Source: Flavobacterium tibetense (lineage in GTDB: Bacteria > Bacteroidota > Bacteroidia > Flavobacteriales > Flavobacteriaceae). Taken from it: 64,000 bases of DNA. Below are positions 25,474-34,881 of this stretch, piece after piece. Within the stretch, counting starts at the first letter, position 1, and every line of letters begins with the position of its first letter. The stretch spans positions 1-64,000 of the forward strand of contig NZ_QLST01000002.1 in assembly GCF_003293845.1 (NCBI RefSeq), given 5' to 3'. The position numbers and the translations under genes were made by a program. The notes beneath the pieces are model-generated. The model was given only the letters and a program-made list of their open reading frames with translations. It was not told where the DNA came from and did no database searches.

Positions 25474-26356
25474 GATATGTTATTATAGACTTATTCTTTC
25501 TTTTCAATTTTTGGTTCATTCCTTTAATCCCTTGTAATCCACCTGAATGAATCAACAAGATTTTAGCATTGGAAGGAAATTCATTATTTTTAATTTTTTC
25601 CAAAACTCCAAAAACCATTTTTCCGGTATAAATAGGATCCAATGGAATTTGCGTTTGTTCATAAAAATCATTCATGAACGAAATTAACGCATCAGAAACC
25701 TTGCCATAACCACCAAAATGATACTTTGTTTCTAGTTCCCAATTGGTCTTGGTTACAAATTTACGAATTACATCAGATAAAAAATCACCTTTTAACGCAG
25801 AAAAGCCAATTATTTTTTGATGTTCGTAAGCGCCTTCAATTATCCCTGAAATAGTTCCTCCTGTTCCAACGGCACAACAAATGTGAGTGAACGTTTTTTC
25901 TTCTTCACCTATAATCTCTTTACAACCTTCAATAGCAAGCGCATTGGTTCCTCCTTCGGGAAGCAAATAAAAAGTCCCAAATTGTGTTTCCAAATGAGCT
26001 AGAAACGCTACCAATTCTTTGTTTTGATATTCCGAACGCGAAACAAAATGTAGTTTCATCCCCAACGATTGTGCCAATTGCAGCGAAGGATTTTCATCAA
26101 TTTTAGTTGCTAATTCTTCCCCTCGTATAATTCCAATAGTTTCAAAACCAAATTCATTTCCTGCACCAGCTACTGCCACAATGTGATTGGAAAAAGCACC
26201 CCCAAAAGTTAACAATTTGGAATACCCCAATTGCTTCGCTTCCTGCAAATTGTATTTTAACTTTCTGAATTTATTTCCTGAAATAACAGGATGTAACAAA
26301 TCATCTCGTTTGATAAATAATGAAATACCATTGGGAAATTGTTCTTCAATTTGCAT
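25466..26356 (-). CDS. ACC deaminase / D-cysteine desulfhydrase family PLP enzyme
   Basis: 296 residues from the ATG at 26356 (MQIEEQFPNG); in-frame upstream starts add only a few residues. It is a fold-type II PLP enzyme: IKRDDLLHPVISGNKFRKLKYNL with the PLP lysine in GNKFRKL, TFGGAFSNHI, the glycine loop AVGTGGTISG, and LIHSGGLQG near the end. Family members break 1-aminocyclopropane-1-carboxylate or D-cysteine; the Bacteroidota form is not settled. It is the first gene of the coupled unit with the glucosaminidase and hemL. Confidence 0.85.
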   Translation of the reverse strand: MQIEEQFPNGISLFIKRDDLLHPVISGNKFRKLKYNLQEAKQLGYSKLLTFGGAFSNHIVAVAGAGNEFGFETIGIIRGEELATKIDENPSLQLAQSLGMKLHFVSRSEYQNKELVAFLAHLETQFGTFYLLPEGGTNALAIEGCKEIIGEEEKTFTHICCAVGTGGTISGIIEGAYEHQKIIGFSALKGDFLSDVIRKFVTKTNWELETKYHFGGYGKVSDALISFMNDFYEQTQIPLDPIYTGKMVFGVLEKIKNNEFPSNAKILLIHSGGLQGIKGMNQKLKRKNKSIITYHD

Positions 26357-26454
26357 AATCATAATGCAAAGAAACAAAAAGTTAAAATGATTTTTGTAGT
26401 TACAAGAAGGTTTTTAGACTTAATTCTCAATCTAGCAAAGGTTATTCACTAAAT

Positions 26455-26781
26455 TTAAACATATTTTAAAAAACTCAAAAAGGACCTTTTCTTTAAGTAA
26501 TTAAGGTCTTTTTCTTTTACATAAGCTTCACGCTCAAAAGAAATATTATAATAGGCTTCTCTCCTATTTTTATATTGGATCATTCGAACTAAAAATTCAA
26601 TTCCGTACCAAAGGAAAAAGGGAATTACTAAAAGTTCTAACTGCTGTCTAATATGAATTCTTTCGTGGTTTAGTAAACTATCATTTAATTTATCTTTCCC
26701 ATCTGATAAAAACACAAACGGAAAAAAAGTAAATCCTCGAAATCCTTTCGGAATTAAATATTTAAAAACTACTACAATCAT
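26455..26781 (-). CDS. Small membrane protein with HExxH-like motif
   Basis: 108 residues from the ATG at 26781. The protein has an N-terminal hydrophobic strand (MIVVVFKYLIPKGFRGFTFFPFVF), then LLNHERIHIRQQLELL, in which HERIH is a zinc-protease-like HExxH, then a membrane segment (VIPFFLWYGIEFLVRM) and a second acidic region (YNISFEREAYVKEKD) that could supply a third ligand. This is like a cut-down M56/M48-type core, but such short proteins have no proven activity. Divergent from the 26810 gene, with starts only 28 nt apart. Confidence 0.65.
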   Translation of the reverse strand: MIVVVFKYLIPKGFRGFTFFPFVFLSDGKDKLNDSLLNHERIHIRQQLELLVIPFFLWYGIEFLVRMIQYKNRREAYYNISFEREAYVKEKDLNYLKKRSFLSFLKYV

Positions 26782-26809
26782 ATAGTACAAAATTGGTAAA
26801 TTTGTAGCT

Positions 26810-26986
26810 ATGAATAACGAATTAAATCCAAATAATTTAAAAGAAGGTGAAGATTTCTATTACACACCCGAAGGATACAAGTGTTTTACGGAAAAATACC
26901 ATTTAAAAAGAGGCTATTGCTGTAAAAGTGGCTGCCGCCATTGTCCGTATGGATTTGACAAGAAAACAGGAACTTTGAAAAAGTAA
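26810..26986 (+). CDS. DUF5522 small cysteine-rich protein
   Basis: A 58-residue frame from ATG 26810 to TAA 26984. The end carries the motif GYCCKSGCRHCPYGF, a dense Cys/His cluster (CC-x3-C-x-HC) typical of DUF5522, which looks like a metal-binding knot. The N-terminal half is acidic (LKEGEDFYYTPEGYKCFTE). Related small proteins occur across Bacteroidota and in some plants with no known role. It precedes hutU by 66 nt. Confidence 0.8.
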   Translation: MNNELNPNNLKEGEDFYYTPEGYKCFTEKYHLKRGYCCKSGCRHCPYGFDKKTGTLKK

Positions 26987-27052
26987 TCGGTGTTCAGTCG
27001 CAGTTTACAGTAAAAAAAATACAACAAACAATATACAACAATACATCAAAAA

Positions 27053-29038
27053 ATGACATTCAAAGAACAAATAGTAGAAGGAATTCCATCGGTTTTACCC
27101 AATCCAAAACCTTATGAAGCCGAAATCAATCACGCACCAAAGAGAAAAGAAATCCTTACAGAAGAAGAAAAAAAATTAGCTTTAAAAAACGCCTTACGCT
27201 ATTTTGAACCTGAACATCACGCTACTCTAATTCCTGAATTTAAAGCAGAATTAGAATTGTACGGTAGAATTTATATGTATCGCTTACGTCCTGATTACAA
27301 AATGTATGCGCGACCAATTTCTGAATACCCTGGAAAAAGTGAACAAGCGAAAGCCATCATGCTGATGATTCAAAACAATTTGGATTATGCTGTGGCGCAA
27401 CATCCACACGAATTAATTACGTATGGTGGAAACGGAGCTGTCTTTCAAAATTGGGCACAATATCGCCTAACTATGAAATATTTGGCCGAAATGACTGACG
27501 AACAAACCTTAGTTATGTATTCAGGTCATCCAATGGGATTATTTCCATCTCACAAAGAAGCACCAAGAGTTGTGGTTACGAATGGAATGGTTATCCCAAA
27601 TTATTCCAAACCAGACGATTGGGAAAAAATGAACGCATTAGGAGTTTCGCAATACGGACAAATGACTGCTGGAAGTTACATGTACATTGGTCCACAAGGA
27701 ATTGTTCACGGAACAACTATTACTGTTTTGAATGGTTTTAGAAAAATTAAAAAAACTCCAAAAGGCGGTTTATTCGTAACTTCTGGATTAGGCGGAATGA
27801 GTGGGGCTCAACCAAAAGCAGGAAATATTGCAGGTTGTGTTACCGTTTGTGCCGAAGTGAATCCAAAAATTACACATATTCGTCATTCACAAGGTTGGAT
27901 AAATGAAGTAATAGAAAATATTGACGATTTAGTTCCAAGAGTTAAAAAAGCCTTAGAAAATCAAGAAGTAGTTTCCATTGCTTATTTAGGAAACGTAGTG
28001 GATGTTTGGGAACGTTTTGACCAAGAAAATCTTCATATTGATTTAGGTTCTGATCAAACTTCTTTACATAATCCATGGGCTGGAGGCTACTACCCTACTG
28101 GTTTTTCTTTTGAAGAATCGAATGAAATGATGGCAAATAACCCTGAAAAATTTAAAGAGGAAGTTCAAAAAACCTTACGTCAACATGCGGCAGCGATCAA
28201 CAAACATACAGCTAAAGGAACGTATTTCTTTGATTACGGAAATGCCTTTTTATTAGAAGCATCAAGAGCTGGAGCAGATGTTATGAACGAAAATCCAACT
28301 TTAGGACGTGAATTCAAGTATCCAAGTTATGTACAGGATATTATGGGACCAATGTGTTTCGATTATGGTTTTGGACCTTTCCGTTGGGTTTGTGCTTCAG
28401 GAAATCCCGAAGATCTAGCTAAAACCGATAAAATTGCCTGCGATGTTTTGGAAGAAATGATGAAAAACTCACCAGAAGAAATCCAACAGCAAATGGCCGA
28501 TAACATCCAATGGATTAAAGGCGCTCAAGAAAACAAATTAGTCGTTGGTTCTCAAGCTCGAATTTTATACGCTGATGCAGAAGGTAGAATCAAAATTGCT
28601 GAAGCTTTCAATCAAGCGATTGCTAAAGGAGAAATTGGCTATGTGATTTTAGGGAGAGATCACCACGATGTTTCAGGAACCGATTCACCTTATCGTGAAA
28701 CTTCCAATATCTACGATGGTTCAAGATTCACATCCGACATGGCTATTCATAACGTAATTGGTGATAGTTTCCGAGGAGCCACTTGGGTTTCTATTCACAA
28801 CGGTGGTGGTGTTGGTTGGGGAGAAGTAATAAATGGTGGATTTGGTATGGTTCTTGATGGAAGTAAAGAAGCATCAAGACGCTTAGAGTCAATGCTTTTC
28901 TGGGATGTAAACAACGGAATTTCAAGAAGAAGTTGGGCAAGAAACGAAGGAGCCATTTTTGCAATAAAAAGAGCCATGGAGACGCAACCTTTATTAAAAG
29001 TTACCATCCCTAATATAGTAGACGAATCTTTGTTGTAG
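27053..29038 (+). CDS. hutU: Urocanate hydratase
   Basis: 661 residues, longer than the roughly 555-residue Pseudomonas enzyme but usual for the Bacteroidota group. Motifs include ELITYGGNGAVFQNWAQYRL, GHPMGLFPS, GQMTAGSYMYIGPQGIVHGT, FVTSGLGGMSGAQPKA and, late, RDHHDVSGTDSPYRETSNI and GVGWGEVINGGFGMVLDG. The NAD+-dependent enzyme turns urocanate into imidazolone propionate, step two of histidine breakdown. No other hut gene is in the window, so the pathway must be split. It lies next to the aromatic catabolic cluster but is transcribed in the opposite direction. Confidence 0.95.
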   Translation: MTFKEQIVEGIPSVLPNPKPYEAEINHAPKRKEILTEEEKKLALKNALRYFEPEHHATLIPEFKAELELYGRIYMYRLRPDYKMYARPISEYPGKSEQAKAIMLMIQNNLDYAVAQHPHELITYGGNGAVFQNWAQYRLTMKYLAEMTDEQTLVMYSGHPMGLFPSHKEAPRVVVTNGMVIPNYSKPDDWEKMNALGVSQYGQMTAGSYMYIGPQGIVHGTTITVLNGFRKIKKTPKGGLFVTSGLGGMSGAQPKAGNIAGCVTVCAEVNPKITHIRHSQGWINEVIENIDDLVPRVKKALENQEVVSIAYLGNVVDVWERFDQENLHIDLGSDQTSLHNPWAGGYYPTGFSFEESNEMMANNPEKFKEEVQKTLRQHAAAINKHTAKGTYFFDYGNAFLLEASRAGADVMNENPTLGREFKYPSYVQDIMGPMCFDYGFGPFRWVCASGNPEDLAKTDKIACDVLEEMMKNSPEEIQQQMADNIQWIKGAQENKLVVGSQARILYADAEGRIKIAEAFNQAIAKGEIGYVILGRDHHDVSGTDSPYRETSNIYDGSRFTSDMAIHNVIGDSFRGATWVSIHNGGGVGWGEVINGGFGMVLDGSKEASRRLESMLFWDVNNGISRRSWARNEGAIFAIKRAMETQPLLKVTIPNIVDESLL

Positions 29039-29117
29039 TTTCATGTTTAAAGTTTCATGTTAATTTACGTTTTAAAAACTTTAAACCTGAAACCTGAAAC
29101 TTTAAACAAATAAAATT

Positions 29118-29651
29118 ATGAAGACATTTAAATTTCTTTCGGTATTATTTTTAGTCGCTACTTTGGCTTCTTGTAGTTCTGTACGAGTAAATGCTGATTA
29201 CGACAAAAAAGCAAATTTTGAAAATTACAAATCCTACGCTTATCTGAAAAGTGGTGTAGACAAAGCTGAAATTTCTGATTTAGACAAAAAAAGAATTTTG
29301 TACGCAATTGACGAAGTTATGGCAACAAAAGGCTTCACAAAATCGGAGAATCCAGATATTTTGGTTACTATTTTTACCAAAGAGAGAGAGCGCGTAGATG
29401 TATACAACAATGCTGGTTTCGGTTGGGGCTGGGGCTGGGGTTGGAATCCTTGGTGGGGAATGAACTATACCTCCGTTTCAACCACACCAGAAGGTACTTT
29501 ATTTATAGATCTTATTGATGCTAAAACGAAAGAATTAATTTGGCAAGGTGAAGGTTCTGGTTATCTTACTAGAAACGTTGATAAAAAAGATGAAAGAATT
29601 AGAGAGTTTGTTGCCAAGATATTAGCACAGTATCCACCTCAAAAAAAATAA
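29118..29651 (+). CDS. DUF4136 lipoprotein
   Basis: 177 residues with a lipobox (TLASC, Cys19). The mature part matches DUF4136: VNADYDKKANFENYKSYAYL, then DIDEVMATKGF-like ILYAIDEVMATKGFTKSENPDILV, and a late EGTLFIDLIDAKTKELIWQGEG block. A striking Gly/Trp stretch (GFGWGWGWGWNPWWGMNY, near 95-112) lies in the usual variable loop. Envelope location, role unknown. It follows hutU by 79 nt and ends at a bidirectional terminator. Confidence 0.85.
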   Translation: MKTFKFLSVLFLVATLASCSSVRVNADYDKKANFENYKSYAYLKSGVDKAEISDLDKKRILYAIDEVMATKGFTKSENPDILVTIFTKERERVDVYNNAGFGWGWGWGWNPWWGMNYTSVSTTPEGTLFIDLIDAKTKELIWQGEGSGYLTRNVDKKDERIREFVAKILAQYPPQKK

Positions 29652-29676
29652 AAAAACCTCCATTTGGAGGTTTTTT
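29651..29676. terminator. Bidirectional terminator
   Basis: Stem AAAAAACCTCC/GGAGGTTTTTT (11 bp), loop ATTT. It ends the rightward DUF4136 gene and the leftward E1 gene at 29680. Confidence 0.9.
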
Positions 29677-29679
29677 ACT

Positions 29680-31725
29680 TTAATAATTCAATAACTCTTC
29701 TATTTTCAATTTCACTTTTTCAGCAGATGGAATCATCGTTTGTTCTAAAGTGCTATTTAATGGAATCGCTGGTAAATTTTCTGAACCAATAACCATAACT
29801 GGTGCATCTAAATATTTGAAGCATTTCTCTTGAATCATTCCTGCCAAACTTCTCGCGAAAGAATTATTCACAGGTTCTTCAGTTACTACCAAGCATTTCT
29901 TAGTTTTCTTCACTGATTTCAAAATGGTTTCTTCATCCAAAGGATATAAAGTTCTTAAATCAATAATTTCAACATTTTCTTTCATTGCACTCGAAGCATT
30001 TAGTGCCCAATGAACACCCATTCCATAAGTAATGATACTGATAGTTTCTTTATCTTCTTGTTCCCAAACCTCTTGAACGATATTCGCTTTTCCGAAAGGC
30101 AATAGATAATCCTCACTTGGTTCGTTGACTCTAGCAGCATCTGTTCCTTTTACCTTACTCCAATACAACCCTTTATGTTCCAAAATCACTACTGGATTTG
30201 GATCGTAATAAGCGGCTTTCATTAATCCTTTTAAATCAGCTCCATTGCTTGGATAAGCTATTTTAATACCGCGTATGTTTGTTAAAACACTTTCAACTGA
30301 AGACGAATGATACGGACCACCACTTCCATAAGCACCAATTGGTACACGCAAAATCATACTTACTGGCCATTTCCCATTAGTCAAATAACACGAGCGACTC
30401 ACCTCAGTAAACAACTGATTCAATCCTGGCCAAATGTAATCCGCAAATTGCACCTCAACAATTGGTTTTAAACCAACCGCCGACATACCAACAGTAGAAC
30501 CAACAATAAAAGCTTCTTGTATTGGCGTATTGAATACTCTTTCATCACCAAATTTTTGTGCTAAAGTTGCCGCTTCTCTGAAAACACCACCTAATCTTCC
30601 GCCAACATCTTGACCGTATAACAAACATTCTTGGTGCTTTTTCATCAATTCTTCCACCGCAAAAAGTGCACAGTCTACCATGACCACTTTTTCTTCACGT
30701 TGTGGATTACGCTCTCCTACTTCTTCCGTAACTGGTGTTGGTGCAAAATCATGTGTGAATAAATCTTCTGGAGTTGGATCTTCAGCCAACTGTGCTTTAT
30801 CAAAATCTGCTTGTACTTTGGCTTTGGCTTTTGACTCGATTTCAGCAATTTCAGTATCTGAAAAACCATTATCTTTCAATTGTTGGATCAAAACTGGATA
30901 CGGATCACGCGATTTAGCTTCTTCCAAATCATCTCGATACCATTCCATTCGAACGCCAGAAGTATGATGATTCAACAATGGTACTTTGGCATGAACTAAG
31001 AAAGGTCGGCGCTCTTCACGAATGGTTTTCACCACTTTTTCCAATGCTACATAACTTTCAATGAAATTAGCTCCATCTATAGAAATGGCTTCAATTCCGT
31101 GGAAACCTTTGGCATATTCAAAAGCATTTTGGGCACGAGTTTCAGCTGCATTGGCAGAAATATCCCAACCGTTATCTTGAACCAAATATAATATTGGCAA
31201 TTGCTTCAAAGCCGCCATCTGAAAAGCTTCTGCAATTTCTCCTTCGGTAACTGAAGCATCACCTAACGAACAAACCACAAAAGGATTTTCCTGATTTTTA
31301 TCTTGAATGCCAATGTTTTCTTTATACCAAAAACCCATCGCTACTCCAGTTGCTGGAATTGCTTGCATTCCTGTTGCAGAAGATTGATGTGGGATTTTTG
31401 GTTTATCAGCATCACGTAAACTTGGATGACTGTAATACGTTCGTCCACCTGAAAATGGATCGTCTTTCTTTGCTAATAATTGCAACATCAAATCATAAGG
31501 TTGCATCCCAATTCCCAACAACATCGCATCATCACGATAGTAAGGAAATGCAAAATCTTGTGGCAATAAATGCATCGCCATAGCAATTTGAATCGCTTCA
31601 TGTCCGCGCGAAGTGGCATGAACGTATTTGGAAACGGTTTTAAAATTATCTTCATACAACGTTGCCATAGCTTTTGCTGTTGCCATCGTTGTGAATGCTT
31701 TTTCTAAAATATTTTTTTCTAACAT
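29680..31725 (-). CDS. 2-oxoacid dehydrogenase E1, alpha and beta subunits fused
   Basis: 681 residues. The first 340 are an E1 alpha subunit (TSRGHEAIQIAMAMHLLPQD; the thiamine-diphosphate motif from SLGDASVTEGEIAEAF to VQDNGWDIS). The rest is E1 beta (LYGQDVGGRLGGVFREA, EAFIVGSTVGMSAVGLKPIVEVQFADYI, GAYGSGGPYHSSS). Both halves are complete, as in the fused E1 of Bacteroidota branched-chain-type dehydrogenases. It decarboxylates a 2-oxoacid and passes the acyl group to the E2 lipoyl domain. It lies last in a row with ilvE and E2, directly after the paa genes, so phenylpyruvate is a possible substrate as well as branched-chain oxoacids (inference). Confidence 0.9.
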   Translation of the reverse strand: MLEKNILEKAFTTMATAKAMATLYEDNFKTVSKYVHATSRGHEAIQIAMAMHLLPQDFAFPYYRDDAMLLGIGMQPYDLMLQLLAKKDDPFSGGRTYYSHPSLRDADKPKIPHQSSATGMQAIPATGVAMGFWYKENIGIQDKNQENPFVVCSLGDASVTEGEIAEAFQMAALKQLPILYLVQDNGWDISANAAETRAQNAFEYAKGFHGIEAISIDGANFIESYVALEKVVKTIREERRPFLVHAKVPLLNHHTSGVRMEWYRDDLEEAKSRDPYPVLIQQLKDNGFSDTEIAEIESKAKAKVQADFDKAQLAEDPTPEDLFTHDFAPTPVTEEVGERNPQREEKVVMVDCALFAVEELMKKHQECLLYGQDVGGRLGGVFREAATLAQKFGDERVFNTPIQEAFIVGSTVGMSAVGLKPIVEVQFADYIWPGLNQLFTEVSRSCYLTNGKWPVSMILRVPIGAYGSGGPYHSSSVESVLTNIRGIKIAYPSNGADLKGLMKAAYYDPNPVVILEHKGLYWSKVKGTDAARVNEPSEDYLLPFGKANIVQEVWEQEDKETISIITYGMGVHWALNASSAMKENVEIIDLRTLYPLDEETILKSVKKTKKCLVVTEEPVNNSFARSLAGMIQEKCFKYLDAPVMVIGSENLPAIPLNSTLEQTMIPSAEKVKLKIEELLNY

Positions 31726-31737
31726 ATTGTAAATATT

Positions 31738-31770
31738 AAACCTAACAGGTTTCGAAAACCTGTTAGGTTT
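31738..31770. repeat. Palindromic element AAACCTAACAGG type
   Basis: Perfect 15-bp arms AAACCTAACAGGTTT and AAACCTGTTAGGTTT with loop CGA, between ilvE and E1. The same arm sequence occurs inside a longer palindrome at 39554-39600. Confidence 0.85.
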
Positions 31771-31776
31771 GTATAA

Positions 31777-32832
31777 CTATTTCGCTTCAACAATCCAACC
31801 GAATGTATCTTCTAATTCTTGAACTTTAATCTTATTTAGAGTATCTTGAACATCATTTCCAACAGGATTTCCTTTGGTGAAAGCAATTTTAAAATCTTCA
31901 TTACCAACTTCTTCAATCATCGCAATTCCAACTGCTGTTCCCACTCCGAAAGCTTCTTCTAGCGTTCCATTCACATGAGCTTCTTTGATTTCAGAAAGTG
32001 TAATTGGACGTTCTTCTACTTGAAAACCTTTGTGTTTTAATAATTCGATAACGCTCATTCGAGTAATTCCTGCCAAAATTGAACCGCTCAAATCAGGTGT
32101 AATGAATTTTTCTCCAATTTTGATGAAAATATTCATGGTTCCCACTTCTTGAATGTATTCAAAATTTTGTGCATCTAACCAAAGTACTTGGTCATATCCT
32201 TTTGCTTTGGCATACTCTGTTGGACGAATGGCTGCTGCATAATTTCCTGCAGCTTTTGCTTCTCCAGTTCCACCATTTACCGCACGAACGTATTGATTTT
32301 CTGCATATAATTTAATTGGACGACTAAAAAATGGTCCTGCTGGAGATGCAATTACGATAAATTTATAACTTGTCGCGGCACGCATTCCAATAAAAGGTTC
32401 ATCTGCATACATAAACGGACGCAAATACAAAGCACTTCCTTTTTGTGTTGGTACCCAATCTTTCTCAATTGCTACCAATTGTTTCAAAGCTTCCACAAAT
32501 AAATCTTCAGGAAAAGCAGGCATTCCCATTCTGTCAGCGCTGAAATTCATTCGTTTGGCATTTTGGTCAGGACGAAACAATAATGGTGTTCCGTCTTTTC
32601 CTAAAGTGGCTTTCATTCCTTCGAAAATCGCTTGTCCGTAATGCAAGGCCATTGCTGCAGGATGCGTTGGAATAAGTGCTAAAGGTTCAATTCTTGGGTT
32701 GTTCCATTCGCCATTTTGGTAATCGCAAATGAACATATAATCAGTAAATCTAGTTCCCATGGTGATGTTGTTCAAATCCACTTCATGAGCTTTTGATTCG
32801 GTAACTTTTGATATTTTTATAGCATTTTGCAT
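31777..32832 (-). CDS. ilvE: Branched-chain (possibly aromatic) amino acid aminotransferase
   Basis: 351 residues, fold-type IV PLP enzyme of the mitochondrial BCAT-like subgroup: MALHYGQAIFEGMKA, RMNFSADRMGMP, the lysine region GEAKAAGNYAAAI with the probable PLP lysine, LWLDAQNFEYIQEVGTMNIF and SILAGITRMSVIELL. It exchanges amino groups between Val, Leu, Ile and 2-oxoglutarate; many members also accept Phe. It is 12 nt downstream of E2 and 51 nt upstream of E1, so all three are likely made together. Confidence 0.92.
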   Translation of the reverse strand: MQNAIKISKVTESKAHEVDLNNITMGTRFTDYMFICDYQNGEWNNPRIEPLALIPTHPAAMALHYGQAIFEGMKATLGKDGTPLLFRPDQNAKRMNFSADRMGMPAFPEDLFVEALKQLVAIEKDWVPTQKGSALYLRPFMYADEPFIGMRAATSYKFIVIASPAGPFFSRPIKLYAENQYVRAVNGGTGEAKAAGNYAAAIRPTEYAKAKGYDQVLWLDAQNFEYIQEVGTMNIFIKIGEKFITPDLSGSILAGITRMSVIELLKHKGFQVEERPITLSEIKEAHVNGTLEEAFGVGTAVGIAMIEEVGNEDFKIAFTKGNPVGNDVQDTLNKIKVQELEDTFGWIVEAK

Positions 32833-32844
32833 GACTATTGGGTT

Positions 32845-34134
32845 TTATATTGGTGTATTTGGGTCAAATTTTTCTAGGTAATCGCCTACTCGTTTTAAGA
32901 ATGAACCTCCTAAGAAGCCATCTACTACGCGATGGTCAAATGATAACGACAAGAACATCATGCTACGAATTGCAATTTCATCTCCTTTTTCGGTAGTAAT
33001 AACTTCTGGACGCTTTTTGATGATTCCTAAAGCTAAAATCGCTACTTCAGGTTGGTTGATAATTGGTGTTCCCATCAAACTTCCGAAAGTTCCCACATTA
33101 GAAATGGTGAACGTACTTCCTTTTACATCTTCTGGTTTCAGCTTGTTTTCTCTGGCGCTCACTGCCAAATGATTTACGGTTTTAGCAATCGTTGGAATAT
33201 CTTTTTCATTGGCATTTCTTACGACGGAAACAATTAAGTTCCCTGTTGGTAAAGCAGTTGCCATTCCAATATTAATATCTTTATGAACGATGATTTTCTT
33301 ATCATCAACCGAAACATTTATCAATGGAAAATCAGCAATTGCTCTGGCTACAGCGTCAATAAAAACGGGTGTAAAGGTAAGTTTTTCGTTATATTTCTCT
33401 TGAAATTTATCTTTGACGGCATTTCTCCAGTTTACTAAATTCGTTACGTCTACTTCCAAATATGAAGTCACGTGTGGCGAAGTTTGTTTGGAATATACCA
33501 TATGATCCGCAATCATCTTACGCATTCTATCCATTTCAATGATGTAATCTTTCTCTTCGTTGAAAGCAATTACTGGTTTTGGATAGGTTGAAGTTGGCTG
33601 TTGATTGTTTATTATCGGTTTAGACTGAAGTGGATATTTTCTGTTTTTTAGATAATTGAAAACATCGCTTTTTCGAATTCTTCCTTCTGCTCCAGTTCCA
33701 GGAATGCTCTGTACTTCTTCCAATGAAAGATTTTCTTTTTGGGCAATGCTAACAATCAACGGCGATAAAAATGCATCTGGATTGCATTTTAATTGAATCG
33801 GTTGCGCAGGTGATGATGAAGTATTGGTAACTGAAACTGTTGAATTTTCTTTTGCAACTGGTTTTTCTTCCGTTTTCTTTACGGCCACAGCATTTGCATC
33901 GGCTTCAATTAATGCCAATGTTTCTCCAACCGCTACTACAGCGTCTTTTTGGTAACGAATTTCAGTAATTATACCCGTTACTGGCGATGGAACTTCGCTA
34001 TCTACTTTATCGGTTGCTACTTCCAAAATCGTTTCTTCGGCTTCCACTACATCGCCGACGTTTTTCAACCAATTGATGATGGTAGCTTCTGAAATACTTT
34101 CGCCCATTTTGGGCATTTTGAATTCTGTTATCAT
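32845..34134 (-). CDS. 2-oxoacid dehydrogenase E2 (dihydrolipoamide acyltransferase)
   Basis: 429 residues in three domains: a lipoyl domain (1-80) with the lipoylated lysine K43 in ATDKVDSEVPS; a peripheral subunit-binding domain near 118-160 (SPLIVSIAQKENLSLEEVQSIPGTGAEGRI); and the catalytic domain with SFDHRVVDGFLGG near the end (His in DHRVVDG). It moves the acyl group from E1 to CoA. E3 is not in the window. It starts the E2-ilvE-E1 block, 67 nt after paaY, in the same direction as the paa genes. Confidence 0.92.
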   Translation of the reverse strand: MITEFKMPKMGESISEATIINWLKNVGDVVEAEETILEVATDKVDSEVPSPVTGIITEIRYQKDAVVAVGETLALIEADANAVAVKKTEEKPVAKENSTVSVTNTSSSPAQPIQLKCNPDAFLSPLIVSIAQKENLSLEEVQSIPGTGAEGRIRKSDVFNYLKNRKYPLQSKPIINNQQPTSTYPKPVIAFNEEKDYIIEMDRMRKMIADHMVYSKQTSPHVTSYLEVDVTNLVNWRNAVKDKFQEKYNEKLTFTPVFIDAVARAIADFPLINVSVDDKKIIVHKDINIGMATALPTGNLIVSVVRNANEKDIPTIAKTVNHLAVSARENKLKPEDVKGSTFTISNVGTFGSLMGTPIINQPEVAILALGIIKKRPEVITTEKGDEIAIRSMMFLSLSFDHRVVDGFLGGSFLKRVGDYLEKFDPNTPI

Positions 34135-34140
34135 ATTTTA

Positions 34141-34200
34141 GTTTTCAGTCGCAGTCGCAGTCGCAGTTCCAATTGTATCTGAAAACTGAGACTAAAACTG
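34141..34200. repeat. CAGTCGCAGTCGCAGT-type repeat
   Basis: The gap between paaY and E2 reads TCAGTCGCAGTCGCAGTCGC and ends with CTGAAAACTGAGACTAAAAC. A sister stretch lies between paaA and paaB (43971-44021), with fragments at 26992 and 60219. Confidence 0.6.
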
Positions 34201-34201
34201 T

Positions 34202-34798
34202 CTACTTATTTTTAAATTCTTCCAATGTTTTATAAAAGGCTTCTTGCGTGGGTCTATTTTCAGGAATTTCTCGCAATGGCTCTACTGCTTTTAGCGTTTC
34301 GAAACATTCTTTTGGTAATTGTTGGTACAATGCGGTTCCTTTGGTTTTCCATGCAATTAATTCATCAGAAACATCTTTTATAATTACCGCTGGATTTCCT
34401 ACCACCATTTTTCGATTAGGAATTTGCGTTCCCGCTTTTACAAATGCCAATGCGCCAATGATACATTCATCGCCAATTGTCACATCGTCCATGATAACGG
34501 CATTCATTCCTACCAAACAATTGGCGCCAATATTAGCTCCATGAATAATGGCTCCGTGACCAATATGCGCTCCCGCTTTCAAAACCATTGATTTTCCGGG
34601 AAACATATGAATGGTGCAATTTTCCTGAACATTACATCCGTCTTCGATGATAATTTCACCCCAATCGCCACGAATAGCGGCTCCTGGACCCACATAGACA
34701 TTTTTACCAATAATCACATTACCAGTAACCGCAGCTTGTGGATGCACAAAACTACTTTCGTGAACAACGGGGATAAAACCTTTGAATTCGTAAATCAT
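34202..34798 (-). CDS. paaY: PaaY-like hexapeptide-repeat protein
   Basis: 198 residues, a left-handed beta-helix of hexapeptide repeats (VTGNVIIGKNVYVGPGAAIRGDWGEI and on to VVGNPA), with histidines in IHMFPG and IGHGAIIHG placed like the zinc ligands of gamma-carbonic anhydrases. PaaY of other bacteria is a thioesterase that removes stalled CoA esters of the phenylacetate route. Its place between an enoyl-CoA hydratase and E2 within the paa row supports that name; alone it could be a general gamma-CA family protein. Confidence 0.82.
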   Translation of the reverse strand: MIYEFKGFIPVVHESSFVHPQAAVTGNVIIGKNVYVGPGAAIRGDWGEIIIEDGCNVQENCTIHMFPGKSMVLKAGAHIGHGAIIHGANIGANCLVGMNAVIMDDVTIGDECIIGALAFVKAGTQIPNRKMVVGNPAVIIKDVSDELIAWKTKGTALYQQLPKECFETLKAVEPLREIPENRPTQEAFYKTLEEFKNK

Positions 34799-34881
34799 AT
34801 TTTTAGAAATTAGAGGTTAGAAGTTAGAAAATAGATTGATAAACGGTCTAAATTCCAATTTCTATATTCTATGTTCTTTAA

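Noticed and set aside
27053..29038. hutU as part of a hut operon
   Set aside because: No hutH, hutI or hutG gene is nearby; the flanking genes are a DUF5522 protein and a DUF4136 lipoprotein.
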